Positions 1-8,791 of a stretch of 64,000 nucleotides of DNA are shown piece after piece; positions within the stretch are counted from its first letter, which is position 1; each line of letters opens with the position of its first letter. The stretch is from Streptomyces sp. NRRL F-525 (GTDB lineage: Bacteria; Actinomycetota; Actinomycetes; Streptomycetales; Streptomycetaceae), in NCBI RefSeq assembly GCF_000716605.1, contig NZ_JNXE01000041.1, positions 1-64,000 on the forward strand, read 5' to 3'. Below the pieces are notes generated by a model. It saw only the letters and a list, made by a program, of their open reading frames with translations. It ran no database searches and was not told where the DNA came from. The position numbers and the translations under genes were made by a program.

Positions 1-88
1 ACCGAAGACACCTCTCGGAAACCCCCTCTTTCACCGCATTCACCCCCTGAACCCCCGCCCACCGAAAGGACTTTCGCGGCTTCACCTC

Positions 89-150
89 TTGACGGCCGGA
101 GTGGCTGAGAGCACATTGACCGCGCACCCCACTGCATGAGAGCGCTCTCA
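89..150 (+). promoter_or_regulatory. Candidate promoter with LacI-type (CebR-like) operator
   Basis: TTGACG (89-94) and a weak CACATT (112-117) are 17 bases apart and could be -35/-10 boxes. Bases 137-150 read TGAGAGCGCTCTCA, a perfect 14-base palindrome close to the CebR box TGGGAGCGCTCCCA that streptomycete LacI-family repressors of beta-glucoside genes bind. It lies just downstream of the predicted transcription start, where bound repressor would block transcription of the GH16 gene. No LacI-type gene is present in the window. Bases 1-88 show no gene. Confidence 0.5.
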
Positions 151-196
151 GGCAGGCACGGCACCCGCACCCCCACCCCGTATCCGAGAGGCACCG

Positions 197-1600
197 ATGA
201 GTGAACCCTCCGGCACGCCGCGCAGACCCCACCCCTTCCGGCGCACCCTGATCGCCGTCCTCAGCACCCTCGGCCTGGCGGCCGCCACCGCCACGGCCTT
301 CACCCTGCCCGCGAACGCGTCCGCGCCCACACCCCCGTCGGGCTGGACGCAGGTCTTCCTGGACGACTTCAACGGCGCCGCGGGCACCGGCGTCTCCACC
401 GCCAACTGGCAGTACGACACCGGGACTTCATACCCGGGCGGAGCCGCCAACTGGGGCACCGGCGAGGTCGAGACGATGACCTCCTCCACCAACAACGTGG
501 CGCTCGACGGCAACGGCAACCTGCTGATCACCCCGCGCCGGGACGCCTCCGGCAACTGGACCTCGGGCCGGATCGAAACCAACCGCACCGACTTCCAGCC
601 GCCGGCCGGCGGGAAGCTCCGCGTCGAGGCCCGTATCCAACTCCCCAACGTCACCGGCTCGTCGGCGCTCGGGTACTGGCCCGCGTTCTGGATGCTGGGC
701 GCGCCCTACCGAGGCAACTATCAAAACTGGCCCAGCGTGGGCGAGTTGGACATCATGGAGAACGTCCAGGGTCTCAACACCGACTGGTCCACGGTCCATT
801 GCGGCACCAGCCCGGGCGGTCCGTGCAACGAGACGACCGGCATCGGCGGTTCGACCGCGTGCACGGGCACGACCTGCCAGGCGGGCTTCCACACCTACGC
901 GATGGAATGGGACCGGTCCACGAGCCTCGAGCAGATCCGCTACTACCTCGACGGCGTCAACTTCGAGACGGTGAACTCCAGTCAGGTCGACGCGACGACC
1001 TGGGCCAACGCGACGAACCACGGCTTCTTCATCATCCTGAACGTGGCGATGGGCGGCGGCTTCCCGGACGCGTTCGGCGGCGGCCCCACCAGCGCCACCG
1101 ACCCGAACCACCCGATGACGGTGGACTACGTCCAGGTGCTCTCGTCCACGGGTAGTGGGAGCGGTACCACGCCCCCGCCGACCGGCAACCGTGACGCCTA
1201 CAGCGCGATCCAGGCCGAGTCCTACGACAGCCAGTCCGGCACCATCGCCGAGACCACCACGGACACCGGCGGCGGCCAGGACATCGGCTCCATCGCCAAC
1301 GGCGACTGGGCCCTCTACAAGGGCGTCAACTTCGGCTCCACGGCGGCCACCCAGTTCTACGCCCGGGTCGCGAGCGGTGCGGCGAGCGGGGTCAGCGGTC
1401 TGGTCCAGGTACGCCTCGACAGCCCCACCGCGACCCCGGTCGGCAGCTTCGCGCTGGCCAACACCGGGGGCTGGCAGTCATGGAAGACGGTGCCCGCGAA
1501 CATCAGCTCGGTCACCGGCACCCATGACGTCTACCTCACCTTCACCAGCGGCCAGCCGGCGGACTTCGTGAACGTGAACTGGTTCGACTTCGGCCACTGA
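197..1600 (+). CDS. Secreted GH16 endo-beta-1,3-glucanase with C-terminal CBM6
   Basis: This 467-aa secreted enzyme should cut beta-1,3-linked glucans (laminarin-type) outside the cell. Residues 1 to about 42 form a long signal peptide with an RR-containing basic n-region, a hydrophobic core and an ANASA cleavage site. A GH16 domain spans about 50-315 and carries the family motif ELDIME, whose two Glu and Asp residues are the nucleophile/acid-base set. After a Gly/Ser/Thr/Pro linker (about 317-330) comes a CBM6-like beta-sandwich, starting AIQAESYD and containing the NGDWALY motif. The ATG start has GAGAGG six bases upstream. It is monocistronic: a CebR-like operator precedes it and a terminator follows. 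The GH16 assignment is firm; the exact glucan is inferred. Confidence 0.9.
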   Translation: MSEPSGTPRRPHPFRRTLIAVLSTLGLAAATATAFTLPANASAPTPPSGWTQVFLDDFNGAAGTGVSTANWQYDTGTSYPGGAANWGTGEVETMTSSTNNVALDGNGNLLITPRRDASGNWTSGRIETNRTDFQPPAGGKLRVEARIQLPNVTGSSALGYWPAFWMLGAPYRGNYQNWPSVGELDIMENVQGLNTDWSTVHCGTSPGGPCNETTGIGGSTACTGTTCQAGFHTYAMEWDRSTSLEQIRYYLDGVNFETVNSSQVDATTWANATNHGFFIILNVAMGGGFPDAFGGGPTSATDPNHPMTVDYVQVLSSTGSGSGTTPPPTGNRDAYSAIQAESYDSQSGTIAETTTDTGGGQDIGSIANGDWALYKGVNFGSTAATQFYARVASGAASGVSGLVQVRLDSPTATPVGSFALANTGGWQSWKTVPANISSVTGTHDVYLTFTSGQPADFVNVNWFDFGH

Positions 1601-1621
1601 TCCCAACTCCCCACGGGGCAA

Positions 1622-1653
1622 AGGGGCTTCACGCGTGCATGCGTGGGGCCCCT
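1622..1653 (+). terminator. Rho-independent terminator of the GH16 gene
   Basis: A 13-base stem (AGGGGCTTCACGC pairing with GCGTGGGGCCCCT, two G-U pairs) encloses the loop GTGCAT, 21 bases after the GH16 stop codon. Streptomyces terminators often lack a U-run, as here. Confidence 0.7.
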
Positions 1654-1907
1654 GCTCCTTCCGGTCCGGTGGAACGGTCCAAGTGAGGCACCTCGGGGGA
1701 GCGGACGTCCGCGCTCCGTCCGGGGCAAGATCACGACCGACTTCCTCTCTGCTGCTAGCCCCTGCCTTCCATCGCAGGTCAGCGGCGCGCGCCTCCACGA
1801 CCGGCGTCCGGCGCGCGATGGACCGTAGTAGACCGGTCGGCTAGCTTCGGTGGTGCGACGCGGATCGGGCGTCGAAGCCCCTTTCCTCTCACACCCGGAG
1901 CAGAGCC
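1654..1907. other. Gene-free stretch before the alpha/beta hydrolase
   Basis: No credible gene. One copy of the dispersed 10-mer GGAACGGTCC lies at 1671-1680, overlapping the 3' side of this gap. GTAGACCGGTCGGC (1828-1841) is a partial dyad around ACCGGT, similar to some TetR-type operators, about 70 bases before the next gene. That regulatory reading is weak. Confidence 0.3.
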
Positions 1908-2789
1908 ATGAACAACCACGGTCGTCAGGACGGCATTCACCCCTTTCCCGCCGGTATGGAGTCGCGCGAGATCGAGACCAACGGCGCCACGATCCATGTG
2001 CGCGTCGGCGGGCAGGGGCCGGCGGTCGTGCTGCTGCACGGCTTCGGCACGACGGGCGACATGTGGGGGCACCTGGCCCACGCGCTCATCGAGGACCACA
2101 CGGTCATCGCGCCCGACCTGCGCGGGCTGGGCCTCTCGTCGAAACCCGACGGCGGCTACGACAAGAAGACCCAGGCGGCGGACGTGTGGGGCGTCCTGGA
2201 CGCCCTGGGCATCCGTTCCATCGAACTGGTGACGCACGACATCGGCATCATGGTCGGCTACGCGGTCGCCGCCACCCACCCCGAGCGCGTCAGCCGATGG
2301 GTGGCGATCGACGCGCCGCTGCCCGGCATCGGCCCGTGGGACCTGATCACACAGGACCCGGCCATGTGGCACTTCGGCTTCGGCGGTCACGACATGGAGC
2401 GCCTGGTCGACGGCCGGGAGCGCATCTACCTCGACCGCTTCTGGAACGAACTCTCCGTGGTCCCCGAGCGGTTCGACGAGGCGAAGCGCCAGCACTACGC
2501 GGCGCTGTACGCACAGCCCGGCACCATGCGCGCGAGCTTCGCCCAGTTCCTGGCGTTCGCCCAGGACGCGGCCGACAACAGGAAGTTCCTCGCGGAGGGC
2601 AAGCTCCCGATGCCGGTTCTGGCCTTCGGCGGCGAAGCCACGTTCGGCCCGGGAATCGGCGAGGTACTGCGGTGCGTCGCCGACGACGTCGAGGACGCGG
2701 TCATCCCGGACTGCGGGCACTGGATCACGGAGGAGCAGCCGCAGGCGACGACGGACCTGGTCGTCGACTTCCTGCGCCGGGCTCATTGA
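1908..2789 (+). CDS. Alpha/beta hydrolase, epoxide hydrolase / dehalogenase type
   Basis: This 293-aa cytosolic hydrolase has the alpha/beta fold, with HGFG as oxyanion-hole motif (about 46-49). The nucleophile elbow is THDIGIMVG: Asp replaces the Ser of esterases, as in epoxide hydrolases and haloalkane/fluoroacetate dehalogenases. The catalytic His is in DCGHW near the C-terminus. Arg in PDLRGLG and a lid region (about 145-215) fit the epoxide-hydrolase branch. The ATG follows a GGAG site. It is followed after 80 bases by an Ohr peroxidase and then an O-methyltransferase on the same strand. That could be an operon for handling reactive or aromatic compounds, but the substrate cannot be read from sequence. 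Confidence 0.8.
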   Translation: MNNHGRQDGIHPFPAGMESREIETNGATIHVRVGGQGPAVVLLHGFGTTGDMWGHLAHALIEDHTVIAPDLRGLGLSSKPDGGYDKKTQAADVWGVLDALGIRSIELVTHDIGIMVGYAVAATHPERVSRWVAIDAPLPGIGPWDLITQDPAMWHFGFGGHDMERLVDGRERIYLDRFWNELSVVPERFDEAKRQHYAALYAQPGTMRASFAQFLAFAQDAADNRKFLAEGKLPMPVLAFGGEATFGPGIGEVLRCVADDVEDAVIPDCGHWITEEQPQATTDLVVDFLRRAH

Positions 2790-2869
2790 CAACCGTCCCT
2801 CCGTCCCGGAACAGCAATTCATCAGTCGAACGAATCAGTCGAACGAAGTCGAAGGAAGAGGTCGGAATC

Positions 2870-3286
2870 ATGGACGCTGTCTACACCGCGGTCGTCACCG
2901 CCAACGGCCGGGACGGCCGCGCCGCCAGCGACGACGGACTGCTCGATGTCCGCCTGGCGTTCCCGCCGGCGCTCGGTGGTGACGGCCGGGGCACCAATCC
3001 CGAGCAGCTCTTCGCAGCCGGTTACGCCGCCTGCTTCACCAGCACGCTCGGTGTCGCGGGCCGGGCGGCGAAGGTCGCCACCGGTGAGATCTCGGTGACC
3101 GCGGAGATCGGCCTCGCCAAGGACGCCGCGGACGGCGGCTTCGCACTCACCGCGGTGCTGCGCGTGAAGCTGCCCGAGGCGCTGCGCAACGAGACCGGTC
3201 GCAAGCTGGTCGAGCAGGCGCACGCGGGCTGCCCGTACTCCAAGGCCACCCGCGGCAACATCCCGGTCGAACTCGTCGTGGAGTAG
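2870..3286 (+). CDS. ohr: Ohr/OsmC-family organic hydroperoxide reductase
   Basis: This 138-aa thiol peroxidase should reduce organic hydroperoxides to alcohols in the cytosol using lipoyl or dithiol electron donors. The two redox cysteines are visible in the family contexts YAACFTSTLG (peroxidatic Cys) and AGCPYSKATRGN (resolving Cys), and the conserved NPEQLFAAGY precedes the first. Length is that of the family. The ATG at 2870 follows GAAGGAAGAGG. A duplicated GTCGAACGA element sits just before it (2822-2850). No OhrR/MarR regulator gene is adjacent, which is unusual since ohr is often paired with one. Confidence 0.92.
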   Translation: MDAVYTAVVTANGRDGRAASDDGLLDVRLAFPPALGGDGRGTNPEQLFAAGYAACFTSTLGVAGRAAKVATGEISVTAEIGLAKDAADGGFALTAVLRVKLPEALRNETGRKLVEQAHAGCPYSKATRGNIPVELVVE

Positions 3287-3331
3287 CGACCCGCCCCGTA
3301 CACGAAGCGATTCCCCCTGAAGGAGAGCGAC

Positions 3332-4360
3332 TTGACCACCGTACGACCGTCGGCGGCCTCCCACGACCACGAGCGCATGATGGGCATGGTGACGGGCTTC
3401 TGGGTCACCCAGACGGTTCGCGCCGCCGCCCTGTACAACCTCGCGGACCACCTCACGGCCGGCACCGACACCGCCGACGCGATCGCCGACACCGAGTCCA
3501 TCGACCCGGACGCGACCCGCCGCCTGCTGCGCACCTGCGTCTCCCTGGGCCTGACGACCTCCGCCGACGGACATCACTACACCGGCACACCCCTGCTGAG
3601 CACACTGCGGCAGGACGACCCCCATTCGCTACGGCACTTCGCCATCTCCCAGTCCGCACCGGGCCATTGGCTGTCGTGGGGCATGTTTCCCGAGGCCGTC
3701 CGGACGGGCTCGCACCAGGTCACGGCGGCGCACGGCGAGGCGAACATCTTCGACTACTTCGCCAAGCACCTCGACGAAGCGGCCTCCTTCACCGAGTCGA
3801 TGAGCAACCTGTCACAGGCCGCCGCCCTCGACATCGCCGCCGTCCTGGACACCCAGGGCGTCACCCTCGCCCTGGACATCGGCGGAGCCGGTGGCGACGT
3901 CGTCCGGGCCATGATGCGCGCCAACCCCGCACTCCACGGCGGGGTGTTCGACCTACCCCACATCGCTCCCGCCGCGACCGAAGCGGCCAAGGCCGAGGGG
4001 CTCGACGAACGATTCACCACCGTGGGCGGGGACTTCTTCGACTCGGTTCCGCCGGCCGACCTCTACGTACTCAAATACATCCTGCACGACTGGGACGACG
4101 CGAGTTGTGTCCGCATCCTCCAGAACTGCCGGGCACAGCTGGCGAAGGGCGGCCGCATCGCCGTCGTCGACCACCTCGTCGACGATGCCGGGCGGCCCGG
4201 GCTCGCTCCCCTGATGGATATGAACATGTTGGCCATGACGGGCGGCAGGGAACGCCAACTCGCCGAATTCGACGCCCTGTTCACCGCGGCCGGCCTGCAC
4301 CGCGTCACGGTGACTCCCGCCGGGGCGTTCGCCGTCATCGAAGCACGGGCCACACCGTGA
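3332..4360 (+). CDS. SAM-dependent O-methyltransferase, plant/hydroxyneurosporene type
   Basis: This 342-aa enzyme has the two-part build of acetylserotonin/hydroxyneurosporene O-methyltransferases. An N-terminal winged-helix dimerisation region (about 10-95) is followed by a Rossmann methyltransferase domain. SAM motif I is LDIGGAGGDVV. The catalytic-base region reads KYILHDWDD, where His-Asp is the family's conserved base pair. The probable start is TTG at 3332, with AAGGAG five to six bases before it; no better ATG exists nearby. It would methylate a hydroxyl of a small aromatic or polyketide. It is the last gene before a bidirectional terminator. Confidence 0.85.
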   Translation: MTTVRPSAASHDHERMMGMVTGFWVTQTVRAAALYNLADHLTAGTDTADAIADTESIDPDATRRLLRTCVSLGLTTSADGHHYTGTPLLSTLRQDDPHSLRHFAISQSAPGHWLSWGMFPEAVRTGSHQVTAAHGEANIFDYFAKHLDEAASFTESMSNLSQAAALDIAAVLDTQGVTLALDIGGAGGDVVRAMMRANPALHGGVFDLPHIAPAATEAAKAEGLDERFTTVGGDFFDSVPPADLYVLKYILHDWDDASCVRILQNCRAQLAKGGRIAVVDHLVDDAGRPGLAPLMDMNMLAMTGGRERQLAEFDALFTAAGLHRVTVTPAGAFAVIEARATP

Positions 4361-4440
4361 CATCGTCGCGTCGCCGCGCGGAGAGGCGCGCGAACTCCGC
4401 CCGGGAACAGCCGAGTTGCGACTGACCGGCCCCGGGGCCC

Positions 4441-4473
4441 GAGCCCCATCCCGAAGCGACCGGGGTGGGGCTC
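4441..4473. terminator. Bidirectional terminator between methyltransferase and AraC gene
   Basis: GAGCCCCATCCCG (4441-4453) pairs with CGGGGTGGGGCTC (4461-4473) with one G-U pair around a 7-base loop. It lies between two convergent genes and probably serves both. Confidence 0.75.
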
Positions 4474-4504
4474 CTCCGTTTCCCCGCGGCCCGTCCGCGT
4501 CACC

Positions 4505-5404
4505 TCACCTCAGCTCGGCCCGGAACCCCGCCGGCGTCACATCCGTGTGCTGCTGGAAGAACTTGGAGAAGTTCGCCGCGTCGGGGAAGCCAACTGCCGC
4601 CCCCACACGGCCGATCGGCAGGTCCGTGTGGGCCAACAGCCGTTTCGCCTCCAGGACGACGCGCTTGTCGATGAAGCCCTTCGGTGTCTCGCCGGTCGCG
4701 GCGCGGACCGCGCGGACCAGGGTGCGGCGGGAGTAGCCGAGGGCGTCGGCGTAGGCGCTGACGCTGTGGTTGGTGGCGAAGCCCTTCTCGACGGCGTTCC
4801 GGAAGAGGGTGAACGTCGTGTCGGCTTGCCGGGCCGCGTCCTCCGCCGAGCTGGCCGCGAGATGCGCGAGCCGGAGCAGGAAGGCCGTCAGGGAGTGTCG
4901 TAGGACAGAGGTGTGGAGGCTGAGCGGGAGGGTGGTCGAGTCCTCGTACTCGCGTTGGAGCTGGCCCAGGGAGGCGCGCAGGGCGGCGAGGCGGGGCTCG
5001 TCGGGGTGCAGGACGGGCGGGAGGTCGTAGCGGTAGAGGCCGGTCGCCTCGACCGTGGCGCGCGGGAGGAAGCCGGGCTGCATGGTCAGGACCGTGCCGC
5101 GGTACTCGCTGGTCGAGGAGAAGCGGTGGACCTGGCCGGGGCGGATCCACAGGACGTCGCCGGCGCTCACCTCGTACTCGGCGAAGTCGATCATGTGGCG
5201 GACCGGGCCGCCGGAGAAGAGCATCACCACATGGAAGTCGATGCGGTGTACGCGGTGCAGGGGCGCGTCGGCGTGCCAGGTGCGGTCGGTGCCCATCGGC
5301 CCGACCTGCATGCCGACGCCGCAGACACTCAGATCGACAGGGAAGGGAAACGTTCTGATCACGTCGCCGTCACCGCCGACGTCTTGGATAGTTCTGTCCG
5401 TCAT
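4505..5404 (-). CDS. AraC-family transcriptional regulator with cupin sensor domain
   Basis: This 299-aa regulator has an AraC-type cupin domain (about 20-150, with the DVLWIRPGQVHRF strand typical of the family) and a C-terminal double helix-turn-helix. The second HTH reads VGAAVGFPDAANFSKFFQQ followed by TPAGFRAEL, the standard AraC signature. It is transcribed away from the tkt operon, with 146 bases between the starts. Its ligand is unknown. It might control tkt and the sugar-phosphate operon, itself, or the convergent hydrolase-Ohr-methyltransferase genes; the sequence does not decide this. Confidence 0.88.
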   Translation of the reverse strand: MTDRTIQDVGGDGDVIRTFPFPVDLSVCGVGMQVGPMGTDRTWHADAPLHRVHRIDFHVVMLFSGGPVRHMIDFAEYEVSAGDVLWIRPGQVHRFSSTSEYRGTVLTMQPGFLPRATVEATGLYRYDLPPVLHPDEPRLAALRASLGQLQREYEDSTTLPLSLHTSVLRHSLTAFLLRLAHLAASSAEDAARQADTTFTLFRNAVEKGFATNHSVSAYADALGYSRRTLVRAVRAATGETPKGFIDKRVVLEAKRLLAHTDLPIGRVGAAVGFPDAANFSKFFQQHTDVTPAGFRAELR

Positions 5405-5481
5405 GTCCTTCTCGTGCCGCCTCGACGCTCATCCCGGTGTCCCACTTTCACCACAGGCTGGCACACCGGCACCTTCCCTCG

Positions 5482-5498
5482 TAAAAGTCAGACTTTTA
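5482..5498. promoter_or_regulatory. Perfect AT-rich palindrome in the tkt/AraC divergent promoter
   Basis: TAAAAGTC-A-GACTTTTA is a perfect 17-base dyad, conspicuously AT-rich for this genome, 52 bases before the tkt ATG and 77 bases before the AraC start. It is a plausible operator for whatever regulates the pentose-phosphate operon. AraC proteins usually prefer direct repeats, so the divergent regulator is not an obvious fit. Confidence 0.45.
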
Positions 5499-5550
5499 GA
5501 TTTGAAGGCGTCCGAGCAGTTCTGCCGCTCTTACCGAGGACTTCTTGAAG

Positions 5551-7626
5551 ATGAACGCGCACACACCTGACAGTTTCGAGTGGACCGATCTCGACCGTCG
5601 AGCCGTCGACACCGCCCGTGTCCTGGCCGCTGACGCGGTCCAAAAGGTCGGCAACGGCCACCCGGGCACCGCGATGGCCCTGGCTCCCGCCGCGTACACG
5701 ATCTTTCAGAAGGTGATGCGTCACGACCCCGCGGATCCCGAGTGGACCGGCCGTGACCGCTTCGTCCTCTCCCCCGGCCACACCTCGCTGACGCTGTACA
5801 CACAGCTGTACCTCGCCGGGTACGAGCTGGAGCTGGACGACCTGAAGGCGTTCCGGACGCACGGCTCGAAGACGCCTGGTCACCCCGAGTACGGGCACAC
5901 GGCCGGTGTGGAGACCACGACAGGACCGCTCGGACAGGGTGTCGCCAACGCGGTGGGCATGGCCATGGCCGCCCGCTACGAGCGCGGCCTGTTCGACCCC
6001 GAGGCCCCCGAGGCCGAGTCGCCCTTCGACCACACGATCTGGGCGATCGTCTCCGACGGCGACCTGGAGGAGGGCATCTCCGCCGAGGCGTCCTCGCTCG
6101 CCGGCCACCAGAAGCTCGGCAACCTCGTCTTCGTCTACGACGACAACCACATCTCCATCGAGGGCGACACCGCGACCGCCTTCTCCGAGGACGTCCTCAA
6201 GCGCTACGAGGCCTACGGCTGGCACACCCAGCGCATCGAGCCCGCCGCCGAGGGCGACATCGACCCCCACGCGCTGTACACGGCGCTGAAGACGGCGCAG
6301 GCCGAGACCGAGCGCCCCTCGATCATCGCGATGCGCACGATCATCGCCTGGCCCGCTCCAAACGCGCAGAACACCGAGGCCGCCCACGGCTCCGCGCTCG
6401 GCGCCGACGAGATCGCCGCCACCAAGCGCGTCCTCGGCTTCGACCCCGAGAAGTCCTTCGAGGTCGCCGACGAGGTCATCGCCCACAGCCGCAAGGCCCT
6501 GGACCGGGGCGCCGAGGCGCACTCGACCTGGGACAAGCAGCTCGACACCTGGCGCGGCGCCCGGCCCGAGCGCGCGAAGCTCTTCGACCGGATCGTCGCC
6601 GGCCAGCTCCCCGAGGGCTGGGAGCAGTCCCTGCCGGTCTTCGAGGAGGGCTCCTCCGTCGCCACCCGCGCCGCCTCCGGCAAGGTCCTCCAGGCACTTG
6701 GAACGGTCCTGCCCGAGCTGTGGGGCGGCTCCGCCGACCTCGCCGGTTCGAACAACACCACCATCGACAAGACCTCGTCCTTCCTCCCGAAGGGCAACCC
6801 GCTGCCGGAGGCCGACCCGTACGGCCGTACGATCCACTTCGGTATTCGCGAGCACTCGATGGCGGCCGAGATGAACGGGATCGCCCTGCACGGCAACACC
6901 CGTGTCTACGGCGGCACCTTCCTGGTGTTCTCCGACTACATGCGCAATGCGGTGCGCCTCTCCGCGCTGATGCAGCTCCCGGTGACGTACGTCTGGACCC
7001 ACGACTCGATCGGTCTCGGCGAGGACGGCCCCACCCACCAGCCGGTCGAGCACCTCGCCTCGCTGCGCGCCATCCCGGGCCTGAACATCGTGCGCCCGGC
7101 CGACGCCAACGAGACCGCGATCGCCTGGGCCGAGATCCTCAAGCGGCACGCCACGAAGCCCGCCCCGCACGGCCTCGCGCTGACCCGCCAGGGTGTGCCC
7201 ACCTACGCCCCCAACTCCGATGCGGCGCGCGGCGGTTACGTCCTCAAGGACTCCTCCACCGAGACCCCCGACGTCGTGCTCATCGCGACCGGTTCCGAGG
7301 TGCACCTCGCCGTCGAGGCGCGGGAGCGGCTGGAGGCCGAGGGCGTGGGTACCCGGGTGGTGTCGATGCCGTCCGTGGAGTGGTTCGAGGAGCAGTCGCG
7401 CGAGTACCGCGACAGCGTCCTTCCGCCGTCCGTGAAGGCCCGCGTTGCGGTCGAGGCCGGGATCGGTCTCACGTGGTACCGGTTCGTGGGTGACGCAGGA
7501 CGCATCGTCTCCCTCGAACACTTCGGCGCCTCCGCCGATGCCAAGACCCTGTTCGCCGAGTTCGGTTTCACGGCCGAGAACGTCGCCGCGACTGCCCGGG
7601 AATCCCTTGCCGCCGCGCGCGGTTGA
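5551..7626 (+). CDS. tkt: Transketolase
   Basis: This 691-aa thiamine-diphosphate enzyme transfers two-carbon ketol units between pentose, tetrose and hexose phosphates in the non-oxidative pentose-phosphate pathway. N-terminal features are GNGHPGTAM (about 26-34) and the ThDP/Mg motif [13 protein letters not shown]. The middle pyrimidine-binding domain has [15 protein letters not shown] with the conserved Glu, and [19 protein letters not shown]. The C-terminal domain follows. ATG 5551 has GAGGA ten bases before it; an in-frame TTG at 5545 is a possible alternative. First gene of a seven-gene run that supplies pentose-phosphate enzymes in order. It contains one copy of the dispersed GGAACGGTCC motif (6700-6709). 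Confidence 0.96.
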   Translation: MNAHTPDSFEWTDLDRRAVDTARVLAADAVQKVGNGHPGTAMALAPAAYTIFQKVMRHDPADPEWTGRDRFVLSPGHTSLTLYTQLYLAGYELELDDLKAFRTHGSKTPGHPEYGHTAGVETTTGPLGQGVANAVGMAMAARYERGLFDPEAPEAESPFDHTIWAIVSDGDLEEGISAEASSLAGHQKLGNLVFVYDDNHISIEGDTATAFSEDVLKRYEAYGWHTQRIEPAAEGDIDPHALYTALKTAQAETERPSIIAMRTIIAWPAPNAQNTEAAHGSALGADEIAATKRVLGFDPEKSFEVADEVIAHSRKALDRGAEAHSTWDKQLDTWRGARPERAKLFDRIVAGQLPEGWEQSLPVFEEGSSVATRAASGKVLQALGTVLPELWGGSADLAGSNNTTIDKTSSFLPKGNPLPEADPYGRTIHFGIREHSMAAEMNGIALHGNTRVYGGTFLVFSDYMRNAVRLSALMQLPVTYVWTHDSIGLGEDGPTHQPVEHLASLRAIPGLNIVRPADANETAIAWAEILKRHATKPAPHGLALTRQGVPTYAPNSDAARGGYVLKDSSTETPDVVLIATGSEVHLAVEARERLEAEGVGTRVVSMPSVEWFEEQSREYRDSVLPPSVKARVAVEAGIGLTWYRFVGDAGRIVSLEHFGASADAKTLFAEFGFTAENVAATARESLAAARG

Positions 7627-7645
7627 TCCGATCGCCAGAAAGAAG

Positions 7646-8791
7646 ATGATCACAGTGACCGAAGTGACCGCCACCGCGGGAGCTCTCAAGCGCCTGTCCG
7701 ACGAGGGCGTCTCCATCTGGCTGGACGACCTGTCGCGCAAGCGGATCGAGTCCGGCAACCTCGCCGAACTCGTCGACACCAGGAACGTCGTCGGTGTCAC
7801 CACCAACCCCTCGATCTTCCAGGCCGCCATCGGCTCCGGCGAGGGCTACGAGCAGCAGCTCGCCGACCTGGCCGTGCGCAAGGTGACGGTCGAAGAGGCC
7901 GTACGGATGATGACCACCGCCGACGTCCGCGCCGCCGCCGACATCCTGCGCCCGGTCTACGACGCGACCGGCGGCCGGGACGGCCGGGTCTCCATCGAGG
8001 TCGACCCCCGGCTCGCCCACAACACCGAGGCGACCATCGCCGAGGCCAAGCAGCTGGCCTGGCTGGTGGACCGTTCCAACGTGATGATCAAGATCCCGGC
8101 GACCAAGGCCGGTCTCCCGGCCATCACCGAGGTCATCGGCGAGGGCATCAGCGTCAACGTCACGCTGATCTTCTCCCTGGAGCGCTACCGCGAGGTCATG
8201 GACGCCTACCTGGCCGGCCTGGAGAAGGCGAAGGCCGCGGGCATCGACCTGGCGACCATCCACTCCGTGGCCTCCTTCTTCGTCTCCCGCGTCGACTCCG
8301 AGATCGACAAGCGCCTGACCGCGATCGGCACGGACGAGGCTCTCGCTCTCAGGGGCAAGGCGGCTCTCGCCAACGCGCGGCTCGCCTACGAGGCCTACGA
8401 AGAGGTCTTCTCCGGGGACCGTTGGACCGGTCTAACAGGCGCCAAGGCCAATAAGCAGCGCCCCCTGTGGGCCTCGACCGGTGTGAAGGACCCGTCGTAC
8501 AAGGACACCCTGTACGTCGACGAACTGGTCGCACCCGGCACCGTCAACACCATGCCCGAGGCGACGCTGAACGCCACCGCCGACCACGGCGACATCCACG
8601 GCGACACGGTGACCGGCGGCTACGCGCAGGCCCGCGCCGACCTGGACGCCGTAGAGCGGCTGGGGATCTCGTACGACGTGGTCGTCAAGCAGCTGGAGGA
8701 CGAGGGCGTCGCCAAGTTCGAGGTGGCCTGGCAGGACCTGCTGGACGCCGTCGCGAAGTCGCTGAGCAGCAAGGGGGTCGACGGGGAATGA
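7646..8791 (+). CDS. tal: Transaldolase
   Basis: This 381-aa TIM-barrel enzyme exchanges dihydroxyacetone units between sedoheptulose-7-phosphate and glyceraldehyde-3-phosphate. The Schiff-base lysine is in [11 protein letters not shown], and [13 protein letters not shown] near the N-terminus and the C-terminal [12 protein letters not shown] are family signatures. The size matches the long actinobacterial/cyanobacterial type, not the 220-aa form. ATG 7646 follows AGAAAGAAG; a GTG at 7655 is an alternative. Nineteen bases separate it from tkt, and its TGA overlaps the zwf ATG. A short stretch (about 8415-8455) uses rare codons (CTA, ACA, AAT) and contains a TTGGACCGGTCTAA dyad. Confidence 0.96.
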   Translation: MITVTEVTATAGALKRLSDEGVSIWLDDLSRKRIESGNLAELVDTRNVVGVTTNPSIFQAAIGSGEGYEQQLADLAVRKVTVEEAVRMMTTADVRAAADILRPVYDATGGRDGRVSIEVDPRLAHNTEATIAEAKQLAWLVDRSNVMIKIPATKAGLPAITEVIGEGISVNVTLIFSLERYREVMDAYLAGLEKAKAAGIDLATIHSVASFFVSRVDSEIDKRLTAIGTDEALALRGKAALANARLAYEAYEEVFSGDRWTGLTGAKANKQRPLWASTGVKDPSYKDTLYVDELVAPGTVNTMPEATLNATADHGDIHGDTVTGGYAQARADLDAVERLGISYDVVVKQLEDEGVAKFEVAWQDLLDAVAKSLSSKGVDGE

